Source: JABDPF01 sp037384065 | GTDB lineage: Bacteria; Pseudomonadota; Gammaproteobacteria; Xanthomonadales; SZUA-36 | Length of the DNA: 64,000 nt | NCBI GenBank assembly: GCA_037384065.1 | Contig: JARROJ010000026.1 | Coordinates: forward strand, 1 to 64,000 | Direction of reading: 5' to 3' | Shown here: positions 55,992-64,000 of the stretch, one piece after another | Numbering within the stretch: the stretch's first letter is position 1 | Layout of the letters: each line of letters starts with the position of its first letter | Position numbers and translations under genes: made by a program | The notes under the pieces: generated by a model | What the model was told of the DNA's origin: nothing | What the model saw: only the letters and a program-made list of their open reading frames with translations | Database searches by the model: none

Positions 55992-56626
55992 GAACCCGGC
56001 ACCGTCTCTGAACCGTCCCTAGAATAGCACCTGAGCCCTTCGAGCAGCCGCGAAGTTTCGTACAGCGGCAGGCCCATCACGCCGTAAAAACTGCCCTCGA
56101 TGCGGGCGATCCGCTCACCGGCCCGCCCCTGGACGCCGTACGCTCCGGCCTTGTCCATCGGGTCGCCGGTCGCGCAGTACGCGGCGATCCATTCCGGCTC
56201 GAGAGGGGCGAAGGTCACGCGGCTCACGTTCAGGCGATCGTCGACCCGGTCCTCACCGCGCACCAGCGCAACGGCCGAAAACACCTCGTGGCTGCGCCCC
56301 GAGAGCGATTCCAGCATGCGCACGGCCTCGTCCCGGTCGGCCGGCTTGCCGAGAATCCGCCCGTCGAGGACGACGGCGGTGTCCGACCCCAGAACGGGCA
56401 GCCGGCCGCGCTCCAGCCGCCACACGGCGAGCGCCTTCGCGCGCGCCAGGCGCACGACGTAGGCTTCCGGCGTCTCACCCGCGAGGACGGACTCGTCGAC
56501 ATCCGCCGGAATGATCTCGAAACGAACGCCCAGTTGTCGCAACAGTTCGCGGCGCCGCGGCGATGCGGAGGCGAGAATCAGCTCGGCGGGCCGTTCCCCT
56601 GCCGGTCGTTCTGCGGCATCCGTCAC
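55988..56626 (-). CDS. Maf/YhdE-type nucleoside triphosphate pyrophosphatase
   Basis: The 212-residue Maf-family enzyme hydrolyses non-canonical or pyrimidine NTPs (dTTP/UTP class in YhdE). It shows LASASPRRRELL, the acidic SDTAVVLDGRILGKP, the Maf core KAGAYGVQGRAG and SFYGVMGLPLYET. The GTG start has GGAG upstream. It lies between rlmH and rng in the conserved operon. Confidence 0.93.
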   Translation of the reverse strand: MTDAAERPAGERPAELILASASPRRRELLRQLGVRFEIIPADVDESVLAGETPEAYVVRLARAKALAVWRLERGRLPVLGSDTAVVLDGRILGKPADRDEAVRMLESLSGRSHEVFSAVALVRGEDRVDDRLNVSRVTFAPLEPEWIAAYCATGDPMDKAGAYGVQGRAGERIARIEGSFYGVMGLPLYETSRLLEGLRCYSRDGSETVPGS

Positions 56627-56630
56627 GGCG

Positions 56631-57101
56631 TCAGCTCCGATGGTACGGGTGATTCTGCGTGATGGTCCACGCGCGGTAGAGTTGTTCGGCCAGCACCGCT
56701 CGCACGAGCGGGTGCGGCAGCGTCAGCCGTCCCAGCGACCAGATGTCCTGAGCGCGGCGCCGGCAGGCCTCGCTGAGCCCGTCCGGTCCGCCGACGAGGA
56801 AACACACGCCGTGTTCCTCCCGCATCCAGTCTTCCAGTCGGCCGGCGAGTTCGGCCGTCGACCACTGCCGCCCGCGCTCGTCCAGGGCGACGATGCGGTG
56901 CCCCGCGGGAACCGCGCCGAGCAGCGCCTCGCCCTCGGCGGCGCGCAGTGCATCGACAGCCGCGTTGCGGCCCCGGCGTGCCAGGGGAAGTTCGCGCAAC
57001 ACGAGGTTCATGCCCTTCGGAAAGCGGCGCGCGTATTCGTTCCAGGCCTGTTCGACCCACGCCGGCATGCGTGTGCCGACCGCGGCCACGGTCAGGTCCA
57101 T
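56631..57101 (-). CDS. rlmH: 23S rRNA pseudouridine(1915)-N3 methyltransferase RlmH
   Basis: This SPOUT methyltransferase modifies pseudouridine 1915 in 23S rRNA using SAM. The 156-residue protein has the knot motif FLVGGPDGLSEACRRRAQDIWSLGRLTLPHPLVRAVLAEQLYRAWTITQNHPYHRS, the classic C-terminal region, and LDERGRQWSTAELAGRLE. The length matches E. coli (155). Confidence 0.98.
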   Translation of the reverse strand: MDLTVAAVGTRMPAWVEQAWNEYARRFPKGMNLVLRELPLARRGRNAAVDALRAAEGEALLGAVPAGHRIVALDERGRQWSTAELAGRLEDWMREEHGVCFLVGGPDGLSEACRRRAQDIWSLGRLTLPHPLVRAVLAEQLYRAWTITQNHPYHRS

Positions 57102-57111
57102 CGTCGAAGGC

Positions 57112-57489
57112 TCAGGCCGGCTGGCCGCTACGGCGCTGGTTGCTCGCTTCCCACAGCTTTTCGAGATTGTAGAACGCGCGGGTCTGCGGCAGCATCAGGT
57201 GCACGATGATGTCGTTGAGGTCGACCAGGACCCACTCGGCCTGGCGGTCGCCTTCGATACCCAGCGGCGGATGACCTGCCTCCTTGGCCCTCTGCACCAG
57301 GTTGTCCGCCATCGACTTGATGTGGCGCAGGGAACTGCCGGACGCGATCACGAACAGTTCCGCCAGGGGCGTTTGCCCGGCCACGTCGATCTGCTGTATG
57401 TCGATGGCTTTGAAATCTTCGAGGGCGTGGAGTACGAGGTCCCGGAGTTGGGCGAACGTCAGGCCGTCCTGCATGTCTTGGCTGGTCAA
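57112..57489 (-). CDS. rsfS: Ribosomal silencing factor RsfS
   Basis: RsfS binds uL14 and blocks subunit joining in starvation. The 125-residue protein shows DFKAIDIQQIDVAG, VIASGSSLRHIKSMADNLVQRAKEAGHPPLGIEGDRQAEWVLVDLNDIIVHLMLPQTRAFYNLEKLW. A TTG start at 57489 has AAGGA well placed; ATG 57474 is an alternative that would lose 5 residues. Confidence 0.95.
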   Translation of the reverse strand: MTSQDMQDGLTFAQLRDLVLHALEDFKAIDIQQIDVAGQTPLAELFVIASGSSLRHIKSMADNLVQRAKEAGHPPLGIEGDRQAEWVLVDLNDIIVHLMLPQTRAFYNLEKLWEASNQRRSGQPA

Positions 57490-57551
57490 ATCGTGGGTCC
57501 TTGGCTGTGTTCAGGGAATTTTAGCCTGTCCGCCGGACGCCCGCAAAACGC

Positions 57552-58205
57552 TTACCGGTACAGACCGTGATCGCGGATGTAACCGGCCACCGATTCCGGC
57601 AGCAGATACGCGGGTGAGCGCCCCTGCGCGATCAGATCACGAATCGCGGTGGCCGAGATGTCGAGTTGCGTGATGGTCAGCGGCAGAACGCGACCCGCCG
57701 GGGCGGCCCGCAATGCCTGCGCCGCGTCGACCCGGCGGTCCCGCATTTCCGCGCGCAGCCCGGCCCGATAGTCACCGTGCGCGTCGGGGCGGCGCAGAAC
57801 GGCGAGGTGCGCGAGTTCGAACAAGCGCCGCCAGTCGCGCCAGCGGTCCAGGCCGTTCGCGGCGTCCTGGCCGATGCACAGCACCAGGGAAGCCGGACCG
57901 ACCTCGCTGCGCAGTTCACGCAGCGTGTCGACCATCCACGACGGTCCCGCCCGGCGTATCTCGCGATCGTCCACGGTAAACCCGGCATGGGCGTCCGCGG
58001 CCCGGCGCAGCATGGTCAGGCGGTGCGGGGCCGCGGCCCGGGGCGGATCGCGGTGCGGGGGTTCGCCGGCGGGAAGCAGGCGCATCTCGTCGGCGCCGAG
58101 TTGTTCGGCCGCCTCCAGCGCCGCACGCAGGTGTCCGAAATGCACCGGGTCGAAGGTGCCGCCGAACAGGGCGACCAGCCGTCCGGAACCGGTCCCTTCA
58201 CTCAC
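57552..58205 (-). CDS. nadD: Nicotinate-nucleotide adenylyltransferase
   Basis: NadD makes NaAD in NAD synthesis. The 217-residue protein has the nucleotidylyltransferase motif GGTFDPVHFGH (15-25) and the C-terminal ISATAIRDLIAQG (ISxTxxR signature). The start is GTG 58205, which overlaps the holA stop as GTGA; the long open frame to 58880 is antisense-free shadow of holA. It is placed between holA and rsfS, the usual order. Confidence 0.95.
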   Translation of the reverse strand: MSEGTGSGRLVALFGGTFDPVHFGHLRAALEAAEQLGADEMRLLPAGEPPHRDPPRAAAPHRLTMLRRAADAHAGFTVDDREIRRAGPSWMVDTLRELRSEVGPASLVLCIGQDAANGLDRWRDWRRLFELAHLAVLRRPDAHGDYRAGLRAEMRDRRVDAAQALRAAPAGRVLPLTITQLDISATAIRDLIAQGRSPAYLLPESVAGYIRDHGLYR

Positions 58206-59227
58206 GACAGCGAAACGGCATCCGGGCTGCACAGGAACCACAGCAGGCGATCCAGCGTCTGCCAGGCATCCCCCGCGGCGCGCCCCTTGCTCTGGCGATC
58301 GATCAGGGCCAGCGTGCTGAAGGCATCGCCGAACTGCCGCTCGGAGAGCCGCTGGGCAGTGCTGCGGAGAGGCCCCTGGCGCGCCGCCCAGATCCGGTGC
58401 CGGCGAAACACCGCGTCTTCCGGCTGACCGCCGCGCCGGGACGCGCGCAGCTCGTCCGCCACGCACAGATCGCGGTGAAGCACCGCGACCACCGGCTGGA
58501 TGGCGGCGCCGGTGCGTTGCAGCACCGCGGCTGCGCGCAGGCTCTCGGCGGCCTGTCCCGAGAACACGCACTCGACCAGGCGAAAGACGTCGATGCGCGC
58601 GCTGTCGGCGACCGCGGTGCGGACGTCGGCGGCGGTGATGCGTCCGCCGGCGCCCGACAGCGCGAGCTTGTCGATTTCCTGCTGGGCGGCGAGCAGGTTG
58701 CCCTCGACCAGTTCGGCCAGCAATCCGACGGCCTCGCGGTCGGCCTCGAGCCCCGCCGCCGACATGCGTTGCCGGATCCAGCCCGGCAACTGCTGCATCT
58801 TCAGCGGCCAGATCTCCACCAGCACGCCGGCCGCGGCAAGCGCGCCGGCCCACTTGGCTTTGCGCGTTTCGGCTTTCCACTCACCGGTGGAGACCAGCAG
58901 CAGGACGTCCGGATCCGGCGCTTCGAGCAGGTCGAGCAAGGCCCTGGAACCGTCCCGGCCGGGTTTGCCGGTGGGCAGGCGCAGGTCGAGGATGCGGCGG
59001 GTGGCGAACAGCGACGGCGCGGCGGAGGTTTCGCGCAGCGCCGCCCAGTCGAAACGCGCGTTCGTTTCGATCACTTCCCGCTCCGTGAAGCCCTGGGCCT
59101 GGGCCGCACGGATGATCGCATCGCGGCACTCCTGTAACAGCAGGGGCTCGTTGCCGCCGAGCAGGTAAACCGGCGCCAGCGATCGCTCCAGGGCGGCCGG
59201 CAGCTGTTCGGGGCGCAGCGAAGACAT
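58202..59227 (-). CDS. holA: DNA polymerase III subunit delta
   Basis: HolA is the delta subunit of the clamp loader that opens the beta clamp. The 341-residue protein has the N-terminal VYLLGGNEPLLLQECRDAI, the AAA+ core FATRRILDLRLPTGKPG and LQQEIDKLALSG-type segment AAQQEIDKLAL. The length fits the family (343 in E. coli). It lies 6 bases after lptE. Confidence 0.96.
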   Translation of the reverse strand: MSSLRPEQLPAALERSLAPVYLLGGNEPLLLQECRDAIIRAAQAQGFTEREVIETNARFDWAALRETSAAPSLFATRRILDLRLPTGKPGRDGSRALLDLLEAPDPDVLLLVSTGEWKAETRKAKWAGALAAAGVLVEIWPLKMQQLPGWIRQRMSAAGLEADREAVGLLAELVEGNLLAAQQEIDKLALSGAGGRITAADVRTAVADSARIDVFRLVECVFSGQAAESLRAAAVLQRTGAAIQPVVAVLHRDLCVADELRASRRGGQPEDAVFRRHRIWAARQGPLRSTAQRLSERQFGDAFSTLALIDRQSKGRAAGDAWQTLDRLLWFLCSPDAVSLS

Positions 59228-59233
59228 CCGGTT

Positions 59234-59737
59234 TCAGCCCGGCCCCGCCGACACCGACTCGAGCCGGTTGACGATCAGCCGGGCCAGGTCTTCCGCCAGG
59301 TCCCTCTTGAGGTATTCCTGCTCGCGCGACGACGCCAGGATCTTCTGCTCGTCAAAGCTGATCTCGCGGGCCTGGCGGAGTGTCTGCAGCCCCATCAACT
59401 CCCGCCCGTCCGCATCCATCAGGCGGAACTGGACCGTGTGGCTGATCCGGTACTCGCGCACGCGGGCGTTGTCAGCGATGGTCAGCACGTCGGTCGTGAC
59501 GCGGTTCTGCGGGATCTCGAGCACGGCCGTGGCGCTGGAGCCGCCGACGAGTTGCACGCCGCTCTGCTCGAGCAGCGTGCGCAGGCGTCGCGCCAGCGCG
59601 CTGTGCGGATCCTCGATGACCAGCTCGGTCATGGCCATTTCCGGGGGCAGGCCACCCGCGCCACGCAACTGGAAGCCGCAGGCGCCCAGCAGCGGAATCA
59701 ACAGCAGCAGAACCAGCCGAGTGCGGAAGGCGGGCAC
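59234..59737 (-). CDS. lptE: LPS-assembly lipoprotein LptE
   Basis: LptE plugs the LptD pore in the outer membrane. The 167-residue protein has a lipoprotein signal with lipobox LLGAC (Cys20), followed by GFQLRG. The rest, with VTTDVLTIADNARVREYRISHTVQFRLMDADGRELM, matches the family. The GTG start at 59737 lies 3 bases after leuS. Confidence 0.95.
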   Translation of the reverse strand: MPAFRTRLVLLLLIPLLGACGFQLRGAGGLPPEMAMTELVIEDPHSALARRLRTLLEQSGVQLVGGSSATAVLEIPQNRVTTDVLTIADNARVREYRISHTVQFRLMDADGRELMGLQTLRQAREISFDEQKILASSREQEYLKRDLAEDLARLIVNRLESVSAGPG

Positions 59738-59740
59738 CGT

Positions 59741-62350
59741 TCAGCCGACCACGATGTTCAGCAGTCGATCCGGCACGTGGATCACCTTGCGCACGGTCTT
59801 GTCGCCGACATGCCGCTGCACGTTTTCCACGGCCAGCGCCTGTTCGAGGGCCTCGTCGCGGGTCGCGCCGGGCGGCAGCTCGAGCTTGGCGCGCAACTTG
59901 CCGTTGATCTGCACCACCAGCGTGACGCGACTCCGCTCGCGGGCGGATTCGTCGACCTCGGGCCAGGCGGCGCGGTAGACCGGGCCGTCGCCGCCCAGCG
60001 CCCGCCAGAGTTCCTCAGCGATGTGGGGCGCGATCGGCGCCAGCAGGCGCACCACGGCCGACCAGGCTTCCTGCAGCACCGCGCGCGACTGCGCATCCGC
60101 GCCGTCGAAGCGGGCCAGGTGGTTGGTCAGTTCCATGATCGCGGCGATCGCCGTATTGAAGGTGTAGCGCCGCGCGATGTCGTCGGTCACCTTGGCGATC
60201 GTATCGTGCAGCTTGCGCCGCGTGTCCTGCTGCGCGTCGTTGAGCGCGCCGGGCTCGAGGGCTTCGCACGGGCCGCCGGCGACATGGTCCATGACCTGGG
60301 TCCAGACCCGCCTGAGGAAACGCGAGGCGCCCTCGACCCCGGATTCCGACCATTCCAGCGACTGGTTGGCCGGCGAATCGGAGACCGAGAACAACCGCAC
60401 CGTGTCGGCGCCGTAGCGGTCGACCATGCGCTGTGGGTCGACTCCGTTGTTCTTCGACTTGGACATCTTCTCGACGCCGCCGATCAGCACCGGCTCGCCG
60501 TCGGCGCGCAGGGTCGCGCCCACCGGCTTGCCCTTGTCGTCGCGCTCGACGTCGACGTCGGCCGGGTTGTACCAGTGCAGCGATCCGTCGGCATCCTCGC
60601 GGTAGTACGTGTCGGCCACCACCATGCCCTGGCACAGCAGCCGCGTGGCCGGTTCGTCGGAATGGACCAGCCCCTCGTCCCGCATCAGCTTGTGGTAGAA
60701 GCGGAAATACATCAGGTGCAGGATCGCGTGCTCGATGCCGCCGATGTACTGGTCGATCGGCGTCCAGTAATCGGCCCGCTCGTCGACCTGCGCCTCCGCC
60801 CCGGGGCAACAGTAGCGCGCGTAGTACCAGGACGACTCCATGAAGGTGTCGAAGGTGTCGGTCTCGCGCTCGGCCGGCGCGCCGCATTCCGGGCAGGTCG
60901 TCCGGCGCCACTCGGGGTCGGCCTTGATCGGCGACTGCACGCCCATGAACTCGACATCCTCCGGCAGGACCACCGGCAGATCGTCCTCCGGCACCGGCAC
61001 CGCGCCGCAGCGGTCGCAGTAGATGACCGGGATCGGGCAACCCCAGTAACGCTGGCGGCTGACGCCCCAGTCGCGCAGGCGGTAGTTGACCTTGCGCTCG
61101 CCGATGCCGCGTTCGACCAGCCACTGCGTCGCCTTTTCCTTGGCCTCGTCCACCTCCAGGCCGTCCAGCCACTCGCTGTTGATCGCCGGCCCGTCCTCGA
61201 CCCAGGCTTCGCCCGCCCAGCCCTCGGGCGGCTGCACGGTGCGGATGATCGGCAGGTCATACGCTTGCGCGAAATCCCAGTCGCGCTGGTCCTGGCCCGG
61301 CACCGCCATGATCGCGCCGGTGCCGTAACCCATCAGCACGTAGTCGGCCAGGTACAGCGGCACGGGTTTTTCGGTGAATGGATTGAGCAGGTAGGCGCCG
61401 GTGAACACACCGCGCTTGTCGAGCCCCCCTTCCGCGGACAGGCGGTCTTCCTCGGACGACTGCGCGACCTGTTCGACGAACGCGTCGACGGCCGCTTTCT
61501 GGTCCGCCGTCGTGATCAGCGGCACCAGTTCATGTTCGGGCGCGAGCACCGCGTAGGTCATGCCGAACGAGGTGTCCGGGCGCGTCGTGAAGACGCGCAC
61601 GGCGCGACCCTGCGGATCGGGGTTGCCGTCCGCGTCGCACACCGTCATTTCGAATTCGCACCCCTCCGAGCGGCCGATCCAGTTGCGCTGCATCGTTTTG
61701 ACCGCGTCGGGCCAGCCGTCCAGCTCGTCCAGCCCGGCAAGGAGTTCCTCGGCGTAATTCGTGATCTTCAGGAACCACTGCGGAATCGAACGGCGCTCGA
61801 CCACCGCGCCGGAACGCCAGCCGCGGCCGTCGACCACCTGCTCGTTGGCCAGCACGGTCTGGTCGACCGGATCCCAGTTGACCTCGGAATCCTTGCGGTA
61901 CGCCAGCCCTTTCTTCATCAGCCGCGTGAACATCAGCTGTTCCCAGCGATAGTAGTCCGGCGTGCAGGTCGCGAATTCGCGCGTCCAGTCGTAGGCGAAG
62001 CCGAGGCGCTTGAGCTGCTCGCGCATGTGCTCGATGTTCCGGTACGTCCAGTGCGCCGGCGCCGTCCGGTTCTTGATCGCCGCGTTTTCGGCCGGCAAGC
62101 CGAAGGCGTCCCAGCCCATCGGCTGCAGCACGTTCTTGCCGCACATGCGGTGGTAGCGGCTGATCACGTCGCCGATGGTGTAGTTGCGCACGTGGCCCAT
62201 GTGCAGCGCGCCCGAGGGATAGGGCAGCATGGACAGGCAATAGAACTTGTCGCGGTCCGGGTCCTCGATGACTTCGAAGGCCTTTTCGGCGTCCCATTGG
62301 GCCTGAATCCGGGGTTCGATCTGGGCCGGATCGTAGGAGGAATTTGCCAT
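59741..62350 (-). CDS. leuS: Leucyl-tRNA synthetase
   Basis: The class I enzyme charges tRNA-Leu. The 869-residue protein has the HIGH motif as HMGH (50-53, in PYPSGALHMGHVRNY), the KMSKS motif (EKMSKSKNNGVDP), an editing domain with TTRPDTSFGMTYAVLAPEH and the leucine-specific C-terminal region. It leads the leuS-lptE-holA-nadD-rsfS-rlmH-maf-rng-yhdP-tldD operon and is divergent from the HerA-like gene. Confidence 0.98.
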   Translation of the reverse strand: MANSSYDPAQIEPRIQAQWDAEKAFEVIEDPDRDKFYCLSMLPYPSGALHMGHVRNYTIGDVISRYHRMCGKNVLQPMGWDAFGLPAENAAIKNRTAPAHWTYRNIEHMREQLKRLGFAYDWTREFATCTPDYYRWEQLMFTRLMKKGLAYRKDSEVNWDPVDQTVLANEQVVDGRGWRSGAVVERRSIPQWFLKITNYAEELLAGLDELDGWPDAVKTMQRNWIGRSEGCEFEMTVCDADGNPDPQGRAVRVFTTRPDTSFGMTYAVLAPEHELVPLITTADQKAAVDAFVEQVAQSSEEDRLSAEGGLDKRGVFTGAYLLNPFTEKPVPLYLADYVLMGYGTGAIMAVPGQDQRDWDFAQAYDLPIIRTVQPPEGWAGEAWVEDGPAINSEWLDGLEVDEAKEKATQWLVERGIGERKVNYRLRDWGVSRQRYWGCPIPVIYCDRCGAVPVPEDDLPVVLPEDVEFMGVQSPIKADPEWRRTTCPECGAPAERETDTFDTFMESSWYYARYCCPGAEAQVDERADYWTPIDQYIGGIEHAILHLMYFRFYHKLMRDEGLVHSDEPATRLLCQGMVVADTYYREDADGSLHWYNPADVDVERDDKGKPVGATLRADGEPVLIGGVEKMSKSKNNGVDPQRMVDRYGADTVRLFSVSDSPANQSLEWSESGVEGASRFLRRVWTQVMDHVAGGPCEALEPGALNDAQQDTRRKLHDTIAKVTDDIARRYTFNTAIAAIMELTNHLARFDGADAQSRAVLQEAWSAVVRLLAPIAPHIAEELWRALGGDGPVYRAAWPEVDESARERSRVTLVVQINGKLRAKLELPPGATRDEALEQALAVENVQRHVGDKTVRKVIHVPDRLLNIVVG

Positions 62351-62427
62351 ATACTGCGGTCCTGAATCTGGTGCACGCGTTGAAAGGGGAAGCTTAACCG
62401 ACCCCCCCGGCAGAGGAAAGTCCGCCC

Positions 62428-63897
62428 ATGGCTCAAACCGACCCCATCCTGATTGGCAAAGGCCAACACCTCCAGTACCTGTTACCCGCCCTGGCCAACC
62501 GCCACGGCCTGATCACCGGTGCGACCGGCACCGGCAAGACGGTCACGCTGCAGGTGCTGGCCGAAGGTTTCTCGCGCATCGGCGTGCCGGTGTTCCTCGC
62601 GGACGTGAAGGGCGACCTGTCCGGGCTCAGCCAGCCGATCGCCCCCCACCCGAAAGTTGACGAGCGCATCGCGAAGATCGGTATCGACCGGTTTTCTCCC
62701 CAGGGCCGCCCGGTCGTGTTCTGGGACCTGTTCGGCGAGCGCGGCCACCCCGTGCGGACGACGGTTTCGGAAATGGGTCCCCTGCTGCTGTCCAACCTGC
62801 TCGAACTGAACGACACCCAGGAGGGCGTGCTGAACATCGCCTTTCGCATTGCGGACGAACAGGGCCTGCTGCTGCTCGACTTCGAGGACCTGCGCGCCAT
62901 GCTGCGGTTCGTGGCCGAGAACGCGAAGCTGTTCTCGCAGCAGTACGGCAACATCAGCCCGGCTTCGGTGGCGGCCATTCAGCGCCGCCTGCTGGTGCTC
63001 GAGGAACAGGGCGCGCGCCAGTTTTTCGGCGAGCCGGCGCTGGAGCTCGACGACCTGCGCCGGGTCGACCTCTCCGGGCGCGGCGTGATCAACGTCCTGG
63101 CCGCCGACAAGCTGGTGCAGAAGCCGCGCCTGTACGCGACGTTCCTGCTGTGGCTGCTGTCCGAGTTGTTCGAGGAATTGCCGGAGGTCGGCGACCCGGA
63201 CAAGCCGGTGCTGGTGTTTTTCTTCGACGAGGCGCATTTGCTGTTCGACCACGCTCCGACGGCGCTGCTGCGCAAGGTCGAACAGGTCGTGCGGCTGATC
63301 CGCTCCAAGGGGGTCGGCGTGTATTTCGTCACGCAGAACCCCGCCGACCTCAGTGACGACGTGCTCGGCCAGCTGGGCAACCGGATCCAGCACGCGATGC
63401 GCGCTTACACGCCGCGCGAAAAGAAGGCCATCCGCGTCGCGGCCCAGACGTTCCGCAGCAACCCGGATCTCGACATCGAGAGCGCGTTCATGCAGATGGG
63501 CGTCGGCGAGGCGCTGGTCTCCACGCTCGAGCCGCGCGGCGTGCCGGGAATGGTCGACCGCACGCTGATCCGTCCCCCGGAATCACGCATCGGCGCCGCC
63601 ACCGCGGAGGAAATCGCGACGGTGCGCTCGCGCAGCCCGGTCGGCGCGCGCTACGACGAGGCGCTGGACCGGGAATCGGCGGCGGAGGTGCTGCAGGCGC
63701 GGGCGGAGAAAAAAGCGCAGCAGGAAGCCGAGGCCCGCGCCAAAGCGGAAGCGGAAAAACCGTCGAAAACGCGGCGACGCAGCACCCGGCAGTCACCCAC
63801 CGAGGCCGCCGTGAAAAGTTTTCTGCGCAGCGTGAGCAACGTGCTCGGCCGCGAGATCTCGCGCGGCATCCTGGGCGCCATTCGAAAAGGTTTCTGA
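62428..63897 (+). CDS. HerA-like ATPase, DUF853/YjgR family
   Basis: The 489-residue protein is a helicase HerA-like ATPase of the DUF853 family (E. coli YjgR). Walker A is GATGTGKT (31-38), Walker B is VLVFFFDEAH (261-270) and a sensor-like YFVTQNPADL follows. The C-terminal about 60 residues are a charged Lys/Glu/Ala stretch. Start ATG 62428 follows GAGGAAAGT. Function in the cell is not established; DNA or protein remodelling is inferred from the fold. Confidence 0.9.
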   Translation: MAQTDPILIGKGQHLQYLLPALANRHGLITGATGTGKTVTLQVLAEGFSRIGVPVFLADVKGDLSGLSQPIAPHPKVDERIAKIGIDRFSPQGRPVVFWDLFGERGHPVRTTVSEMGPLLLSNLLELNDTQEGVLNIAFRIADEQGLLLLDFEDLRAMLRFVAENAKLFSQQYGNISPASVAAIQRRLLVLEEQGARQFFGEPALELDDLRRVDLSGRGVINVLAADKLVQKPRLYATFLLWLLSELFEELPEVGDPDKPVLVFFFDEAHLLFDHAPTALLRKVEQVVRLIRSKGVGVYFVTQNPADLSDDVLGQLGNRIQHAMRAYTPREKKAIRVAAQTFRSNPDLDIESAFMQMGVGEALVSTLEPRGVPGMVDRTLIRPPESRIGAATAEEIATVRSRSPVGARYDEALDRESAAEVLQARAEKKAQQEAEARAKAEAEKPSKTRRRSTRQSPTEAAVKSFLRSVSNVLGREISRGILGAIRKGF

Positions 63898-63911
63898 CAC
63901 CTCCGCGCGAC

Positions 63912-63929
63912 TGTTGCATTTTTGCAACA
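63912..63929. other. Short inverted repeat after the HerA-like gene
   Basis: TGTTGCA and TGCAACA form a 7-bp stem around TTTT, 15 bases past the stop. No T-run follows, so termination is weak at best. The rest of 63898-64000 shows nothing recognisable. Confidence 0.3.
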
Positions 63930-64000
63930 ACCCACCGGATCCGGATTCCGCAGCGACCGGACCGGCGCCGCGCGCGCCGCCGGACGTCGAATGCCGCGTG

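Noticed and set aside
57552..58880. Longer nadD frame extending through holA
   Set aside because: It overlaps holA completely upstream of 58205; the GTG at 58205 with a GTGA overlap gives the family N-terminus.

Overview
The window is about 64 kb of GC-rich chromosome with almost no intergenic space. It has no phage, IS element, CRISPR array or rRNA. Its backbone is gammaproteobacterial: tpiA-secG-tRNA-Leu-nuoABCDEFGHIJKLMN-tRNA-fMet-rimP-nusA-infB-rbfA-truB-rpsO-pnp, and leuS-lptE-holA-nadD-rsfS-rlmH-maf-rng-yhdP-tldD. A nuo operon placed between the tRNA-Leu and tRNA-fMet genes, together with a large TonB receptor locus, suggests a free-living aerobic heterotroph related to Xanthomonadales/Wenzhouxiangellaceae. 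That placement is inferred from gene order and motif recall, not from a search.

Positions 1-10220 hold an accessory glycan locus. It contains a truncated LacI-family repressor gene, two FAD-dependent tryptophan-halogenase-like proteins, a cupin/JmjC-like protein, a SapC-family protein, a 1013-residue TonB-dependent receptor and a divergent secreted GH16 beta-glucanase. LacI-type palindromes with core TGTAAnCGnTTACA lie upstream of the lacI gene, the receptor and the GH16 gene, so the locus looks like one regulon, probably for laminarin-like beta-1,3-glucan. The role of the halogenase/cupin/SapC part is unknown and makes this the most interesting region.

Positions 10284-16838 (minus strand) carry arfB, a membrane-anchored alpha/beta hydrolase, galT, a vSGLT-like sodium/sugar symporter and a secreted thioredoxin-fold protein. 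On the plus strand follow gdhA, ending in a strong terminator, and a 988-residue protein with two receiver-like domains fused to a PEP-synthase-type ATP-binding domain. A bidirectional terminator at 21573-21598 separates that gene from pnp.

Positions 21620-30496 encode the translation/RNA operon (rimP to pnp), headed by initiator tRNA-fMet. Positions 30536-46353 encode the 14-subunit NADH:quinone oxidoreductase (complex I), with tRNA-Leu(GAG), secG and tpiA upstream. Good sigma70-type promoters are visible before tpiA, tRNA-fMet and rpsO.

Positions 46518-50695 hold a membrane-anchored protein with a metzincin-like HExxHxxGxxD motif next to pmbA (tldE), the divergent ribosome-biogenesis gene darP, and tldD. 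Positions 50696-62350 form a tightly packed operon from leuS to yhdP, with several GTG starts overlapping the preceding stop. The plus-strand HerA-like ATPase gene (DUF853/YjgR type) closes the window.
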